This document shows, piece by piece, positions 25,417 through 35,152 of a DNA stretch of 64,000 nucleotides. Each line of letters starts with the position of its first letter. Within the stretch, counting starts at the first letter, position 1. The notes under the pieces are model-generated. The model made no database searches and had not been told where the DNA came from. It saw only the letters and a program-made list of their open reading frames with translations. The translations under genes and the position numbers were made by a program. Origin of the DNA: Streptomyces sp. Mut1 (lineage in GTDB: Bacteria; Actinomycetota; Actinomycetes; Streptomycetales; Streptomycetaceae); assembly GCF_030719295.1 (NCBI RefSeq), contig NZ_CP120997.1, positions 3,662,501-3,726,500 on the forward strand, in the 5' to 3' direction.

Positions 25417-26898
25417 ATGGGCATTCGGAGCTTGCTGCGCAAGGTGTTCGGCCGTGACCGCACGGAACAGGACGAGCCGACGACGGCCACGGTCCCGCCC
25501 CAGGGCGACCGCTCGCGGGCCGCGGAGTCGGAGTCGGTGGCGGTGGACGGGCCGGTCGCGGAGGACGAGTCGGCGTCCGAACCCGCCCCGCCCGTCAAGA
25601 TCTCGGTGCCGGCCCCCACGTCCTCGGACACGCCCCGGTCCACGTCCTCGTCCACGGCGGACGACGGCGACCGGGCGGCGGCCGACCTGGTGGCGGCGGC
25701 CTTCGACAAGCCGGCGACGCCCACGGTCCCGTCCCAGAACACCGGCCCCCGCACCGAGCCGGCGGAGACCGAGACCAAGCCGGAGGCCGAGGCAGAAGCC
25801 AAGCCGGAGCCGGAGGCCGAGGCAGAAGCCAAGCCGGAGGCCGAGGCCGAGGCCCCTGAGCCGGCCGCCCCCGTCGCCGAGCCGGAGGCCGAGGTCCAGG
25901 CCCCTGAGCCGGCCGCACCCGTCGCCGCACCCGAGCCGGTCGCCGAGCCGGCGCCCGTCACCGCGACCGAGACCCCGGAGCCCGAGCCGGTCGCGGCCAC
26001 CGCGACGCCCGAGCCCGAGCCGGTCGCCGAGCCCGAGCCCGTCGTGGCCCTGCAGCCCGTCGCCGAGCCCGAGCCGGCCGCCGCGGCTGAGGCCCCGGCC
26101 CCGGAGACCGAGCCCGTCGCCGAGGCCGGCCCCGCACCGATCACCATCGACATGGACCCGGAGCCGGAACCGGAGCCCCTCAAGGCCGCCCCCGCGGCCC
26201 CCGCCGGCAAGCCCGCCCTCCCGCTCGCCAAGGTCAAGGCGCGGGCGCCCGAGCTTGTCGGGGCGTACAAGGCGGCGCAGGCCGGACTGAAGGCGCACGG
26301 GCTGACCGGGCTGCGCGCCACCGTCTACCTGGTCCTGGACCGCTCCGGCTCGATGCGGCCGTTCTACAAGGACGGCAGCGCCCAGCACCTGGGCGACCGC
26401 ACGCTCGCTCTCGCCGCGCACCTGGACGAGAGCGCCACCGTGCGCGTCGTGTTCTTCTCGACCGAGATCGACGGCACCGGCACGGTGGAGCTGGACGGCC
26501 ACGAGGGCCGCATCGACGAGCTGAACGCGGGCCTCGGCCGGCTCGGCCGGACGAACTACCACCGCGCGGTCGAGGAGGTCGTCGCGCACTACGAGGAGTC
26601 CGGGGCGAGCGGACCGGCGCTGGTGGTCTTCCAGACGGACGGGCCGCCTGACGTCCGCCAGGCCGCCCGTCAGGCGCTGGACGCGGCGGCCCGGCTGCCG
26701 CTGTTCTTCCAGTTCGTCGCGTTCGGCGAGAAGGACGCGAAGGGCTTCGACTTCCTGCGGAAGCTGGACGCCCCGAACGCCGGCTTCTTCCACGCGGGCC
26801 CCGCCCCCCGCGAGGTCGCGGACACCACGTTCTACCGCGAGCTGCTCGCCGCGCTCCCCGCGTGGGTCGCCGGGCGCGAGACGGCCGCCGGCTCCTGA
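25417..26898 (+). CDS. VWA (TerF-type) domain protein with Glu/Pro repeat region
   Basis: 493 residues. The N-terminus is short and basic ([15 protein letters not shown]). Residues ~105-255 are low complexity, with tandem AEAEAKPE and EPEPVA units. The C-terminal ~200 residues are a von Willebrand A domain with MIDAS residues DRSGS at about 308, T in RTNYHRA, and D in QTDGPPD. The sequence matches the TerF C-terminal VWA family associated with tellurite-resistance-type stress systems, although no TerD genes are nearby. A 268-bp non-coding gap precedes it. Its 3' end overlaps the convergent histidine kinase by 67 bp. Confidence 0.85.
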   Translation: MGIRSLLRKVFGRDRTEQDEPTTATVPPQGDRSRAAESESVAVDGPVAEDESASEPAPPVKISVPAPTSSDTPRSTSSSTADDGDRAAADLVAAAFDKPATPTVPSQNTGPRTEPAETETKPEAEAEAKPEPEAEAEAKPEAEAEAPEPAAPVAEPEAEVQAPEPAAPVAAPEPVAEPAPVTATETPEPEPVAATATPEPEPVAEPEPVVALQPVAEPEPAAAAEAPAPETEPVAEAGPAPITIDMDPEPEPEPLKAAPAAPAGKPALPLAKVKARAPELVGAYKAAQAGLKAHGLTGLRATVYLVLDRSGSMRPFYKDGSAQHLGDRTLALAAHLDESATVRVVFFSTEIDGTGTVELDGHEGRIDELNAGLGRLGRTNYHRAVEEVVAHYEESGASGPALVVFQTDGPPDVRQAARQALDAAARLPLFFQFVAFGEKDAKGFDFLRKLDAPNAGFFHAGPAPREVADTTFYRELLAALPAWVAGRETAAGS

Positions 26899-28043
26899 GC
26901 CGCCGGCAGACGTACGGTCACGGCGAGCCCGCCCTCCGGGCCCGGCACCGCCGTGACCGTACCGTCGTGGGCCATCGCGATGGACCGCACGATCGACAGG
27001 CCGAGCCCCGAGCCCGGCCCCATCCGGTCCCTGCCCTCGCCCCGGCGGAACGGCTCGAACAGGCCGGGGATGTCCGCCGCTTCCACCACCGGGCCGGTGT
27101 TGCGGACCTCCAGCAGCACCCCGGACCCGGCCGGCAGCACCGCCACCTCCACGCTTCCGTCGGGGACGTTGTACGTCACCGCGTTGGCCAGCAGGTTCGC
27201 CACCAGCTGAGCCAGCAGCAGCCGGTTGCCGCGCACCGGACAGGGCCGTGCGTCGAGCCGTACGCCCGGATGCCGGGAAGCCTCCTCGGTGACCACCCGG
27301 GCCAGGTCCACCGGCTCCCGCTCGCTCACCCCGAGACCGCGCTCGCTGCGCGCCAGCACGAGCAGTCCCTCGATGAGCCGTTCGCTGCGGCGGTTGTTGT
27401 CCAGCAGCGTCTGCCGGGTCCGTACGAGGTCGTCGGGGGTCGGGTCGTCGAGACCGACCTGGATCGCGGCACGCTGGGTGGCCAGCGGGGTCCGCAGCTC
27501 GTGCGAGGCGTTGGCGATGAACCGCCGCTGGCTGTCGAAGGCCTTCTCCAGCCGGGCGAGCAGCGCGTCGAGCGTGTCGCCCAGCTCCTTGAGCTCGTCA
27601 TCGGGACCGCTGGAGGCGATCCGCTCGTGGAGCGTGTGCGCGGAGAGCCGGCGCGCCTTGGCCGTCATGGCGTGGACGGGCCGCAGGACCCGCCCCGCGG
27701 TCCACCAGCCGACGCCCACCGCGCACGCGGTCATCACGAGCAGCGCGGCCGTCGACCAGATGAGCAGCTGATGGCCGGCCGCGTCGCTGACGTGGTCGGT
27801 GAGGTCGTAGACGGTCGGCGGGCCGAGACGGTGGCGGCTGACGAGCGGCCCGTTGACCGCGTAGCCGGGCTGGACCACGGCGGCCGTCTCGGCGATGGCG
27901 CGGGCCTGCGAGTCCGTACCGGCGCGGGAGGCCAGGTTGACCGTGGCGAGCAGGGCCGTGCCGAGGACGAGGAAGACCCCGCCGTAGACGAGGGCGATGC
28001 GGGTTCTGATCGTGGAGTGCGGCAGCAGCGCCGGACGCTTCAC
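26832..28043 (-). CDS. sensor histidine kinase
   Basis: 403 residues from GTG 28043, which overlaps the response-regulator stop by 4 bp (translational coupling). TM1 is at about 14-36 and TM2 at about 93-113, with a ~55-residue sensor loop between. HAMP follows, then the H-box with His181 (SHELRTPLA), the N-box ([10 protein letters not shown]) and G-box ([11 protein letters not shown]). The small sensor loop suggests intramembrane or small-ligand sensing. The C-terminus extends past the VWA stop on the other strand. The L,D-transpeptidase upstream hints at cell-wall control, by context only. Confidence 0.9.
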   Translation of the reverse strand: MKRPALLPHSTIRTRIALVYGGVFLVLGTALLATVNLASRAGTDSQARAIAETAAVVQPGYAVNGPLVSRHRLGPPTVYDLTDHVSDAAGHQLLIWSTAALLVMTACAVGVGWWTAGRVLRPVHAMTAKARRLSAHTLHERIASSGPDDELKELGDTLDALLARLEKAFDSQRRFIANASHELRTPLATQRAAIQVGLDDPTPDDLVRTRQTLLDNNRRSERLIEGLLVLARSERGLGVSEREPVDLARVVTEEASRHPGVRLDARPCPVRGNRLLLAQLVANLLANAVTYNVPDGSVEVAVLPAGSGVLLEVRNTGPVVEAADIPGLFEPFRRGEGRDRMGPGSGLGLSIVRSIAMAHDGTVTAVPGPEGGLAVTVRLPAAQEPAAVSRPATHAGSAASSSR

Positions 28044-28693
28044 AGGGCGTACCCCACGCCCTGCACGGTGCGGATCAGGGCCGGCTCACCGAGCTTGCCG
28101 CGCAGCTTGCTCATGCAGACGCGGACGGCGCCCGTGAAGGGGTCGGCGTTGGCGTCCCAGGCCCGCTCCAGCAGTTCCTCGGCGCTGACCGTGCCGCCGT
28201 CCGCCTCCAGCAGCAGCTGGAGCACGGTGAACTCCTTCGGCGACAGGTCCAGGTCCCGCCCGTCCCGGGTCGCGGACCGGCGTACGGAGTCGAGCCGGAT
28301 GCCGTACCGCTCCAGCTGCGGCGGTACGGGGCGGGCGCTGCGCCGCCGCAGGGCACGCACCCGCGAAACGAGCTCCGGGAACTCGAAGGGCTTGCCGAGG
28401 TAATCGTCGGCGCCCAGGTCGAGCCCGGCGACCCGGTCCTCCATGGTCCCGGCGGCCGTCAGCATCAGGATCCTGGTGCGGGAGCCCGAGGCGACGAGTC
28501 CGCGCGCCACGTCGTCGCCGTGCACCCGGGGCAGGTCGCGGTCCAGCACGACCACGTCGTAGTCGTGCAGCCCAAGGTAGGCCTGGGCGGCATCACCGCT
28601 GTACACCGTGTCGACGGCGAATCCGGCCCGCCGCAGCCCGGTGGCGACCAGTTCCGCAAGGATTTCCTCGTCCTCGGCGACCAGTACCCGCAT
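28040..28693 (-). CDS. OmpR-family response regulator
   Basis: 217 residues from ATG 28693 with GAGGGA upstream; earlier in-frame codons look untranslated. Receiver domain: acidic pocket EDEE near residue 7, phosphoacceptor Asp51 (VVVLDRDLP), Lys at about 101 (LGKPFEF). The winged-helix output domain (residues ~125-217) has LDLSPKEFTVLQLLLEADGG and the ending [12 protein letters not shown]. Co-transcribed with the kinase. Two copies of CGGAGAGCTTTGCGAAAC (minus strand) lie 70-120 bp upstream of the start and are probable self-binding sites. Confidence 0.92.
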   Translation of the reverse strand: MRVLVAEDEEILAELVATGLRRAGFAVDTVYSGDAAQAYLGLHDYDVVVLDRDLPRVHGDDVARGLVASGSRTRILMLTAAGTMEDRVAGLDLGADDYLGKPFEFPELVSRVRALRRRSARPVPPQLERYGIRLDSVRRSATRDGRDLDLSPKEFTVLQLLLEADGGTVSAEELLERAWDANADPFTGAVRVCMSKLRGKLGEPALIRTVQGVGYAL

Positions 28694-28763
28694 CGTGATG
28701 TCCCTCGCCTCGTGCATGCGTGTCCACTCCCTCCCAGGATGCGTCCTTAATACGGGAAGGGAG

Positions 28764-28813
28764 GTTTCGCAAAGCTCTCCGATACGGCAGGACACGTTTC
28801 GCAAAGCTCTCCG
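28764..28813 (-). promoter_or_regulatory. direct repeats, candidate response-regulator operator
   Basis: GTTTCGCAAAGCTCTCCG occurs at 28764-28781 and 28796-28813 (identical, start-to-start 32 bp, about three helical turns), between the transpeptidase stop and the regulator start. OmpR-type regulators bind direct repeats, so autoregulation is likely. Confidence 0.55.
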
Positions 28814-28843
28814 TCCCGCGACGGGGACCGCGCCGCGGGCGGC

Positions 28844-29653
28844 TCAGCGGCGCAGCGACCGGGCGTCCCCCATCACGATGACGGGTTGGAGGGCCGGGTC
28901 GAGGACGCCGAGGAGCTGCTTCATCCGGTCCTCGGTGACCGAGACGCAGCCCTGCGTGGGCCCGCCGTGGTCGACGTGGATCCAGATGCCGCCGCCGCGT
29001 TCCTCGCCGAGGGGGCGGGTGTGATCGAGCGGGGAGGTGCCGGGGACCCGGTTGTAGTCGATGGCGACGACGTAGTCGAAGGAGCCCTCCAGCGGCTCCC
29101 CCTGGAACCCTTCGCCGGTCACGGCGAAGTCGGGGCTCAGGTCGTACGGGAAGGCGGTGTCCGGGGGCGCGAGACGGCCGCCGGCCGCGGTCAGGGTGAA
29201 GACGCCGACGGGTGAGCGCAGATCGCCCTCCTGGTGCTCGTCGGTCCAGCCGTTGAGCGCGTTGTGCGCGGGCCAGGGCGGCAGCGCGGCCCGCCAGCCG
29301 GGGCCGGTGGGGCCGTCCCGGGTGTAGAGGACGGCGGTCGATGTGTGGGAGTCGGGTGACTCCCCGGTGACGACGAATGCCTGCCGCGCCCCGGCCGGGA
29401 TCGCCGCCCGGGTCTGCGGACCGAGCCCCGGGATCTCCGCCGGCACCGGCGACGGCTCCGGCGCGGACGGAGACGGGGACGCCGCCGCCCCGGGCGGCCC
29501 CGGTACGCCGTCGACGTGCGCGCGCTCCGTGGCACCGCCCAGGTCCGTACCGGCGATGCCACCCGCCCCGCATCCGGCGAGCAGCACGAGAAGGACGAGG
29601 GCGCAGGCGACGTGGGGCAGGCGCAGGGGTGCGTGCGAAGGGGACGCGGGCAC
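28844..29653 (-). CDS. L,D-transpeptidase (YkuD) lipoprotein
   Basis: 269 residues. I place the start at GTG 29653 because GAGGAG lies 6 bases upstream and a clean lipoprotein signal follows: positive/neutral start, hydrophobic CALVLLVLLAGC with the lipobox Cys. The next ~50 residues are a Pro/Ser linker. The catalytic YkuD segment near the C-terminus reads WIHVDHGGPTQGCVSVTED with His and Cys of the HxxGxxxxGCV/I pattern. It should form 3-3 cross-links or act on peptidoglycan outside the membrane. It lies upstream of a two-component system in the same direction, separated by tandem operator-like repeats. Confidence 0.82.
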   Translation of the reverse strand: MPASPSHAPLRLPHVACALVLLVLLAGCGAGGIAGTDLGGATERAHVDGVPGPPGAAASPSPSAPEPSPVPAEIPGLGPQTRAAIPAGARQAFVVTGESPDSHTSTAVLYTRDGPTGPGWRAALPPWPAHNALNGWTDEHQEGDLRSPVGVFTLTAAGGRLAPPDTAFPYDLSPDFAVTGEGFQGEPLEGSFDYVVAIDYNRVPGTSPLDHTRPLGEERGGGIWIHVDHGGPTQGCVSVTEDRMKQLLGVLDPALQPVIVMGDARSLRR

Positions 29654-29795
29654 GGAGGGCTCCTCAGCGGTCGGCACGCCGGTGTCGGCCCAGCCAGTCA
29701 TTGCCGCCCGCGCAGCCGCCCAATCCGCCGCGGAGCCCATCCGGCCGTAGCCGTTCAGGTGATTCGTGTACTTGTATGGAACCGGACGCGCCCCG

Positions 29796-29849
29796 GGGGC
29801 CTGTCCGGCGGATCTTCGCGGGCCCACGAGGATCCGCCGGACAGGCCCC
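29796..29849 (-). terminator. long hairpin upstream of the transpeptidase gene
   Basis: GGGGCCTGTCCGGCGGATC (29796-29814) pairs perfectly with 29831-29849 (19 bp, 16-base loop). With the adjacent hairpin it separates aspS from the transpeptidase gene. It occupies most of the 277-bp gap 29654-29930. Confidence 0.6.
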
Positions 29850-29853
29850 AACC

Positions 29854-29895
29854 GTGAAACAGCCCCCGGCCGGTGAGGGCCGAGGGCTGTTTCAC
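29854..29895 (-). terminator. aspS terminator hairpin overlapping parS
   Basis: 29854-29871 pairs with 29878-29895 (18 bp, one mismatch, 6-base loop). The stem begins 35 bp after the aspS stop on the minus strand. Its distal arm shares seven bases with parS. Confidence 0.65.
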
Positions 29896-29902
29896 GTGAA
29901 AC
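29889..29902. promoter_or_regulatory. parS site (ParB binding)
   Basis: GTTTCACGTGAAAC is an exact match to the Streptomyces parS 14-bp palindrome, bound by ParB for chromosome segregation. Sites cluster around oriC in this genus, so the window should be origin-proximal. Confidence 0.85.
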
Positions 29903-29930
29903 CCCGGTGCGGGGCGCGCGGGTGGGACGG

Positions 29931-31712
29931 CTACTTCTGCGCGTCCTTCGCCGGCGCGGCCGGCTTGCGGAGCTGGATGTTCAGCTCGCGCAGCCGGGTC
30001 TCGTCCAGCACGGTCGGCGCGCCCATCATCAGGTCCTGGGCGTTGCCGTTGAGCGGGAAGGCGATCGTCTCGCGGATGTTCGGCTCGTCGGCCAGCAGCA
30101 TCACGATGCGGTCGACGCCCGGGGCGATGCCGCCGTGCGGCGGGGCGCCGAGGCGGAATGCCTTGAGCATGCCCGCGAACTCGTGCTCCACGGTCTCGCG
30201 GTCGTAGCCGGCGATCTCGAAGGCCTTGATCATCAGCTCGGGCTCGTGGTTCCGGATGGCTCCGGAGGACAGCTCGATGCCGTTGCAGACGATGTCGTAC
30301 TGCCAGGCGAGGATGTCCAGCGGGTCCTTCTCCTCCAGGTCCTTCAGGCCGCCCTGGGGCATCGAGAAGGGGTTGTGCGAGAAGTCGATCTTGCCGGTCT
30401 CCTCGTCCTTCTCGTACATCGGGAAGTCGACGACCCAGCAGAACCGGAAGACGCCCTCCTCGAAGTGACCGGCCCGCTTGGCGGCCTCGACGCGGACGGC
30501 GGACATGATCTTGGAGACCTCGTCGAACTCGCCGGCGCCGAAGAAGACGGCGTGGCCCGGGACGAGGGAGAGCCGCTCGGTGAGCGTCTTGACGTCGGTC
30601 TCGGTGAGGAATTTGGCGATCGGGCCGGCCAGTGTGCCGTCCTCGCCGACGCGGACCCAGGCCAGGCCCTTGGCGCCGTGCTCCACGGCGTACTCGCCGA
30701 GGCCGTCGAAGAACTTGCGGGACTGGCCCGCGGTGTCCGGCACCGGAAGGGCGCGGACGTGCTTGCCGGCGAAGGCCTTGAACCCCGAGTCCGCGAAGAC
30801 GTCGGTGATGTCGACCAGCTCCAGCTTGGCGCGCAGGTCCGGCTTGTCGTTGCCGTACTTCAGCATCGACTCGCGGAACGGGATGCGCGGGAACGGCGAG
30901 GTGACGTGGCGGCCGTTGCCGAACTCCTCGAAGAGCTCGGTCATCAGCTTCTCGATCGGCTGGAAGACGTCTTCCTGCTCCACGAAGGACATCTCGACGT
31001 CGAGCTGGTAGAACTCGCCCGGCGAGCGGTCGGCGCGGGCGTCCTCGTCGCGGAAGCACGGCGCGATCTGGAAGTAGCGGTCGAAGCCGGAGATCATCAG
31101 CAGCTGCTTGAACTGCTGCGGGGCCTGCGGCAGCGCGTAGAACTTGCCGGGGTTCAGCCGGGACGGGACGACGAAGTCACGGGCGCCCTCGGGGGAGGTC
31201 GCGGTGAGGATCGGCGTCGCCATCTCGTTGAAGCCGAGGGCCACCATCTTGGACCGGATCGCGGCGATCACGGCGGAGCGCAGCATGATGTTGCGGTGCA
31301 TGCGCTCGCGGCGCAGGTCCAGGAAGCGGTACTCCAGGCGCCGCTCCTCGTTGACCCCGTCCTCGGCGTTGATCGTGAAGGGCAGCGGGCCGGCCTCGCC
31401 CAGCACCTCGACCTCGGAGACCTCGATCTCGATCTCACCGGTCGGCAGGTCCGGGTTCACGTTGTCGGCGCCGCGTGCGGAGACCTTGCCGTCGATCCGT
31501 ACGACGGTCTCCTTGGTGAGCTTCGCCAGGGCGTCGTTGCCGGGGGTGCCGGGGCGGGCGACGAGCTGCACCAGACCGTAGTGGTCGCGCAGATCGATGA
31601 AGAGGATGCCGCCCAGGTCTCGGCGATTGTGCAGCCAGCCGCTCAGCCGGACGTCGGTGCCGACGTCAGAGGCGCGGAGCTCGCCGCAGGTGTGGGACCT
31701 GTACCGATGCAT
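29931..31712 (-). CDS. aspS: aspartyl-tRNA synthetase
   Basis: 593 residues, the normal bacterial length. N-terminal OB-fold anticodon-binding domain (residues ~1-105, [20 protein letters not shown]), class II catalytic core with motif 2 ([20 protein letters not shown]; arginine in FRDE), the bacterial GAD insertion (residues ~300-420), and motif 3 ([19 protein letters not shown]). It charges tRNA-Asp, or both Asp and Asn tRNAs if the organism relies on GatCAB; the sequence alone does not settle this. Divergent from the SpoIIE-type phosphatase. Confidence 0.97.
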   Translation of the reverse strand: MHRYRSHTCGELRASDVGTDVRLSGWLHNRRDLGGILFIDLRDHYGLVQLVARPGTPGNDALAKLTKETVVRIDGKVSARGADNVNPDLPTGEIEIEVSEVEVLGEAGPLPFTINAEDGVNEERRLEYRFLDLRRERMHRNIMLRSAVIAAIRSKMVALGFNEMATPILTATSPEGARDFVVPSRLNPGKFYALPQAPQQFKQLLMISGFDRYFQIAPCFRDEDARADRSPGEFYQLDVEMSFVEQEDVFQPIEKLMTELFEEFGNGRHVTSPFPRIPFRESMLKYGNDKPDLRAKLELVDITDVFADSGFKAFAGKHVRALPVPDTAGQSRKFFDGLGEYAVEHGAKGLAWVRVGEDGTLAGPIAKFLTETDVKTLTERLSLVPGHAVFFGAGEFDEVSKIMSAVRVEAAKRAGHFEEGVFRFCWVVDFPMYEKDEETGKIDFSHNPFSMPQGGLKDLEEKDPLDILAWQYDIVCNGIELSSGAIRNHEPELMIKAFEIAGYDRETVEHEFAGMLKAFRLGAPPHGGIAPGVDRIVMLLADEPNIRETIAFPLNGNAQDLMMGAPTVLDETRLRELNIQLRKPAAPAKDAQK

Positions 31713-31864
31713 CGTCGTTCATCCAGTCTTCGCGGTTGGGGGAGGAATCAGCCTCCCCAGGCTACCGCCCGCGACCGGGGCGTTTCATTGCCTTTGCCCG
31801 TACCAAGATCGTCCGCACTCCCGCACCGCTGCCCTCCGCGTACATGCAGGTTTAAAGTGGGGCA

Positions 31865-33982
31865 ATGCGCACCGAGGATGTGCTGGCCGCGACCGCGACC
31901 GGGCTGTGGCGCTGGGACAACGAAGCCGGGACGGTCACGCTGGACGCGGAGGCCGCCCGCCTGCTGGAGCTGCCCGCCGAGCCCGGTGTCTTCCGCGAGT
32001 CCGAGGTTCGCGCCCGCTTCCACCCCGTCGACTGGAACGAGATCATGGGCGTGATCTCCCTCGCCGTCGCCGAGGGCACCCTCGCCGAGGCCCGGCTGCG
32101 GATCGTGGACGGGGACGGCCGGGTCCTGCGCACCGTACGCAGCCGGTCCAAGCCGGTCCCCGGCGGCGACGACGGCAGGGACTACGCGCTCATCGGCACC
32201 CTCCAGGAGACCGTCGAGCCCCCACCGGGCACCGCCGGGGCGCAGGCCGCGATCACCGGTGACTGGCGGCGCTCCCGCGAGGCGTTCCTGCTGGACGCCG
32301 GCCGGGCGCTGGCCGAGGCGGGCTCGACCACGGAGGTGCTGCGGGTCGCCTACTCGCTCTCCATGCCCGGGTTCTCGCCGGACGGTCTCGCGGTCTTCGG
32401 CGTCGAGGGCGAGCGGCTGACCATCGTCGGGCAGCACGGGCACACCCTGGGCGACGAGGGCCCGTTCACCGACATGCCGCTGGAGACGGACTACCCGGCC
32501 ACCGAGGTCATCCGGACCGGCCGGGCCATCTATCTGCCCACCCCGGACGACTACCGCAGCCGCTACCCCGCCACCTGGCCGCTGGTCCGGCGGTTCGGGC
32601 GCCGCTCCTGGGCGTTCCTGCCGCTCATCGTGTCCGGGCGCACGATGGGCACCTGGATGGCGGGCTTCCGGCACCCGGTGTCCTTCTCGCCGGACGAGCG
32701 GTCCGTGCTGACGACCGTGGCCCGGATGCTCGCCCAGGCGCTGGACCGGGCCGGCGTCGCCGACACCGAGCGGGAGCTGTCACTCGGTCTCCAGCGCTCG
32801 ATGATGCCCTCGCTGGGCCCCGGCATCCCGGGGATGACCGTGGCCGCGCGCTACGTCCCGACCGGGGGCGGTCTCCAGGTCGGCGGCGACTGGTACGACC
32901 TGATCCCGCTCCCCAACGGCCGCATCGCCCTCGTCATCGGCGACGTCCAGGGGCACGACGTACGGGCGGCGGGGATCATGGGCCAGCTGCGGATCGCCCT
33001 GCGCGCGTACGCCTCCGAGGGGCACCGCCCCGACGCGGTGCTCTCCCGCGCCTCCCGTTTCCTCTGCGGGCTCACCGACCCCCACGAGGGCGACGAGGCC
33101 ACGGCTGCGCGCTTCGCGACCTGCCTGTACGCGGAGGCCGACCCGGAGACCGGCGTCCTGGACATCGCACGGGCCGGCCACCCCGACCCCGTGGTGATGA
33201 CGGCCGACGGGACCGCCGTCATCCGGCAGACCGAGGGCGGGCTGCCGCTCGGCATCGAGGCGGACACGGACTACCCGACGACGCAGGTCGTCCTGGAGGC
33301 CGGGCAGACGATCATGCTCTGCACGGACGGGCTGATCGAGACCGGCGGCCATGACCTCGTCACCGGCTGGGTGCGGCTGCGGCCCATCCTGGAGCGGCAC
33401 ACCGACGACCTGGAGAAGCTCGCGGACGCGCTGGTGCAGGCCGTGCACGGCCCCGGCTCGCACTACACGACCGGGCCGCTCCCCGACCGGCGCGAGGACG
33501 ACGTCGCGGTGCTGCTGCTGCGCCGCGAGGGGCCCGTCACGCACCCGCCCGCGCCCCGGCGGACCGCGCTGACCATCGCCCAGGCCGAGCCGGAGCGGAT
33601 CTCGGTGGCCCGGCAGCAACTGCGGGAGCTGCTGCACGACTGGGCGGACCCGGACCAGGTCGACGCGGCCGTGCTGCTGCTCTCCGAGATGGCCACGAAT
33701 GTCCTGGTGCACACGGACGGCGACGCGCTGATGGTCGCGCAGGCCGGCGGGGTGCCGGGGGAGCGGTGTCTGCGCGTGGACATGTCCGACGGCAGCGACG
33801 AGCTGCCGCACAAGCGGAGCCCGGGGGAGATGGCCTCCAGCGGCCGGGGCCTGGTGCTGATGGAGATGCTCGCCCACCGGTGGGGGGTCGACCCGCGCGG
33901 GGCGGGCAAGTCGATCTGGTTCGAGCTGGACGAGGCGGAGGAGCCCGCCCTGCCGGACCTGGACGCCCTGCCCGATCTCTGA
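31865..33982 (+). CDS. SpoIIE-type PP2C phosphatase with PAS, GAF and HATPase domains
   Basis: 705 residues. PAS-like domain ~1-120; GAF ~140-300 (AYSLSMPGFSPDGLAVFGVE, LETDYPATEVIRTGRAIYLP); PP2C/SpoIIE ~310-540 with GGDWYDLIPLPNGRIALVIGDVQGHDV (key GGDWYD and GDVQGHD), LCTDGLIETGG; and a C-terminal RsbW-like HATPase ~565-690 (LLSEMATNVLVHTDGD, SGRGLVLMEMLAHRWG). Such proteins control anti-sigma-factor antagonists or act as self-contained switch proteins in Streptomyces development and stress. The start follows a GGGG site. Partner proteins are not encoded nearby. Confidence 0.93.
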   Translation: MRTEDVLAATATGLWRWDNEAGTVTLDAEAARLLELPAEPGVFRESEVRARFHPVDWNEIMGVISLAVAEGTLAEARLRIVDGDGRVLRTVRSRSKPVPGGDDGRDYALIGTLQETVEPPPGTAGAQAAITGDWRRSREAFLLDAGRALAEAGSTTEVLRVAYSLSMPGFSPDGLAVFGVEGERLTIVGQHGHTLGDEGPFTDMPLETDYPATEVIRTGRAIYLPTPDDYRSRYPATWPLVRRFGRRSWAFLPLIVSGRTMGTWMAGFRHPVSFSPDERSVLTTVARMLAQALDRAGVADTERELSLGLQRSMMPSLGPGIPGMTVAARYVPTGGGLQVGGDWYDLIPLPNGRIALVIGDVQGHDVRAAGIMGQLRIALRAYASEGHRPDAVLSRASRFLCGLTDPHEGDEATAARFATCLYAEADPETGVLDIARAGHPDPVVMTADGTAVIRQTEGGLPLGIEADTDYPTTQVVLEAGQTIMLCTDGLIETGGHDLVTGWVRLRPILERHTDDLEKLADALVQAVHGPGSHYTTGPLPDRREDDVAVLLLRREGPVTHPPAPRRTALTIAQAEPERISVARQQLRELLHDWADPDQVDAAVLLLSEMATNVLVHTDGDALMVAQAGGVPGERCLRVDMSDGSDELPHKRSPGEMASSGRGLVLMEMLAHRWGVDPRGAGKSIWFELDEAEEPALPDLDALPDL

Positions 33983-33997
33983 CCCGCCGGCCAGGGC

Positions 33998-35059
33998 CTA
34001 GCTTTCGGGGGCGTCCGGGTGGCCGCCGCCCTTGCGCAGCTCCCCCAGGATGCCGAAGGCCGCCGCGCACAGCGGCACGGCGAGCAGCATGCCGAGGATG
34101 CCCGCCACGCTCGCGCCCGCCGTCAGCGCGATGAGGATCATCGCGGGGTGCATCTGGACCGTACGGCTCTGGATCATCGGCTGAAGGATGTGGCCCTCCA
34201 GCACCTGCACGGCGAGGACGACACCGAGCGCCCACAGCGCGATGACGAACCCCCGGTCCGCGAGCGCCACCAGGACCGCGACCGTTCCGGAGATGAAAGC
34301 GCCGAGGTACGGGATGTAGGCGCCGACGAGCACCAGCGCGCCGAGCCCCACCGCGCCGGGCACCCGCAGGATCAGCAGCCCGACCGTGATGCAGACGGCG
34401 TCGATCAGGGCGATGAGTGTCGTTCCGCGCATGAAGCCCTCGACGGCTTCGAAGGCGCGCCGGCCCATCGCCTCGACCATGGCCCCGGTGCCGCGCGGGG
34501 CGACGGCGTGGGCGAGACGTGCCGCCCGGTCGGAGTCGCGGAGGAAGAAGAAGGTCAGAAGCAGGGCGAGGACGCTGGTGGCGATGAGGGAGCCGATCAG
34601 GCTGATGCCGGTGAGGAGCCCGCCCGCGGCGCTCGCGCCGAACTTCGAGACCAGCTGGCGGGCGTTCGCCTCCAGGTCGTCCACGTTGGTGCCGTCCGCG
34701 ACGTCGAAGTGGTCGACGACCCACTGCCCGGCGTCCTTCAGCGACCGGACGATCTGGTCACCGGTCTCCACGAGCGCGGAGACGACGATGTAGCCCGCGC
34801 CGCCGACGACGGCGACGAGCAGCGCGCAGGTGACGAAGGCGGCCAGCGAGCGGTTCACGCCGTGGGTGGTCATCCGGCGGTGGACCGGGCCGAGCAGCGC
34901 CGTACCGAGCAGCGCGAGCAGTACGGGTGTGACCGCGGTCTTGAGGGCGATGCACACCCAGACGGCGACGGCGGCGACACCGGCGACCAGCAGGAGGACG
35001 CCGCACCAGGCGGCCGTCCGCCGGGCGCCGTCGGGCAGGAGGGGCTTCGGGGTCTGCAC
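33998..35059 (-). CDS. AI-2E family transporter (PerM/TqsA-like)
   Basis: 353 residues with about eight hydrophobic segments; the family pattern is clear in VLALLLTFFFLRDSD, TLIALIDAVCITVGLLILRVPGA and VGAYIPYLGAFISGTVAVLVAL, ending PLCAAAFGILGELRKG. Family members are implicated in autoinducer export or Na+/H+ transport; here the substrate is unknown. The GTG start at 35059 has GAGAGG immediately next to it, so initiation may be slightly downstream. It converges with the phosphatase gene (15-bp gap). Confidence 0.88.
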   Translation of the reverse strand: MQTPKPLLPDGARRTAAWCGVLLLVAGVAAVAVWVCIALKTAVTPVLLALLGTALLGPVHRRMTTHGVNRSLAAFVTCALLVAVVGGAGYIVVSALVETGDQIVRSLKDAGQWVVDHFDVADGTNVDDLEANARQLVSKFGASAAGGLLTGISLIGSLIATSVLALLLTFFFLRDSDRAARLAHAVAPRGTGAMVEAMGRRAFEAVEGFMRGTTLIALIDAVCITVGLLILRVPGAVGLGALVLVGAYIPYLGAFISGTVAVLVALADRGFVIALWALGVVLAVQVLEGHILQPMIQSRTVQMHPAMILIALTAGASVAGILGMLLAVPLCAAAFGILGELRKGGGHPDAPES

Positions 35060-35152
35060 CCTCTCAGCCGATCACGCCCGGGGAGCGCTGTCCCGCCCGT
35101 GCCGCCGTACGAGCGACGGGGTGTCGCGCGACGGCGGCGGGGCGGGAGGCGG

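Noticed and set aside
25282..26793. Long minus-strand frame opposite the VWA gene, rich in Gly/Leu/Arg
   Set aside because: It mirrors the Glu/Pro repeats of the VWA gene, which has a recognisable domain; high-GC antisense shadow.
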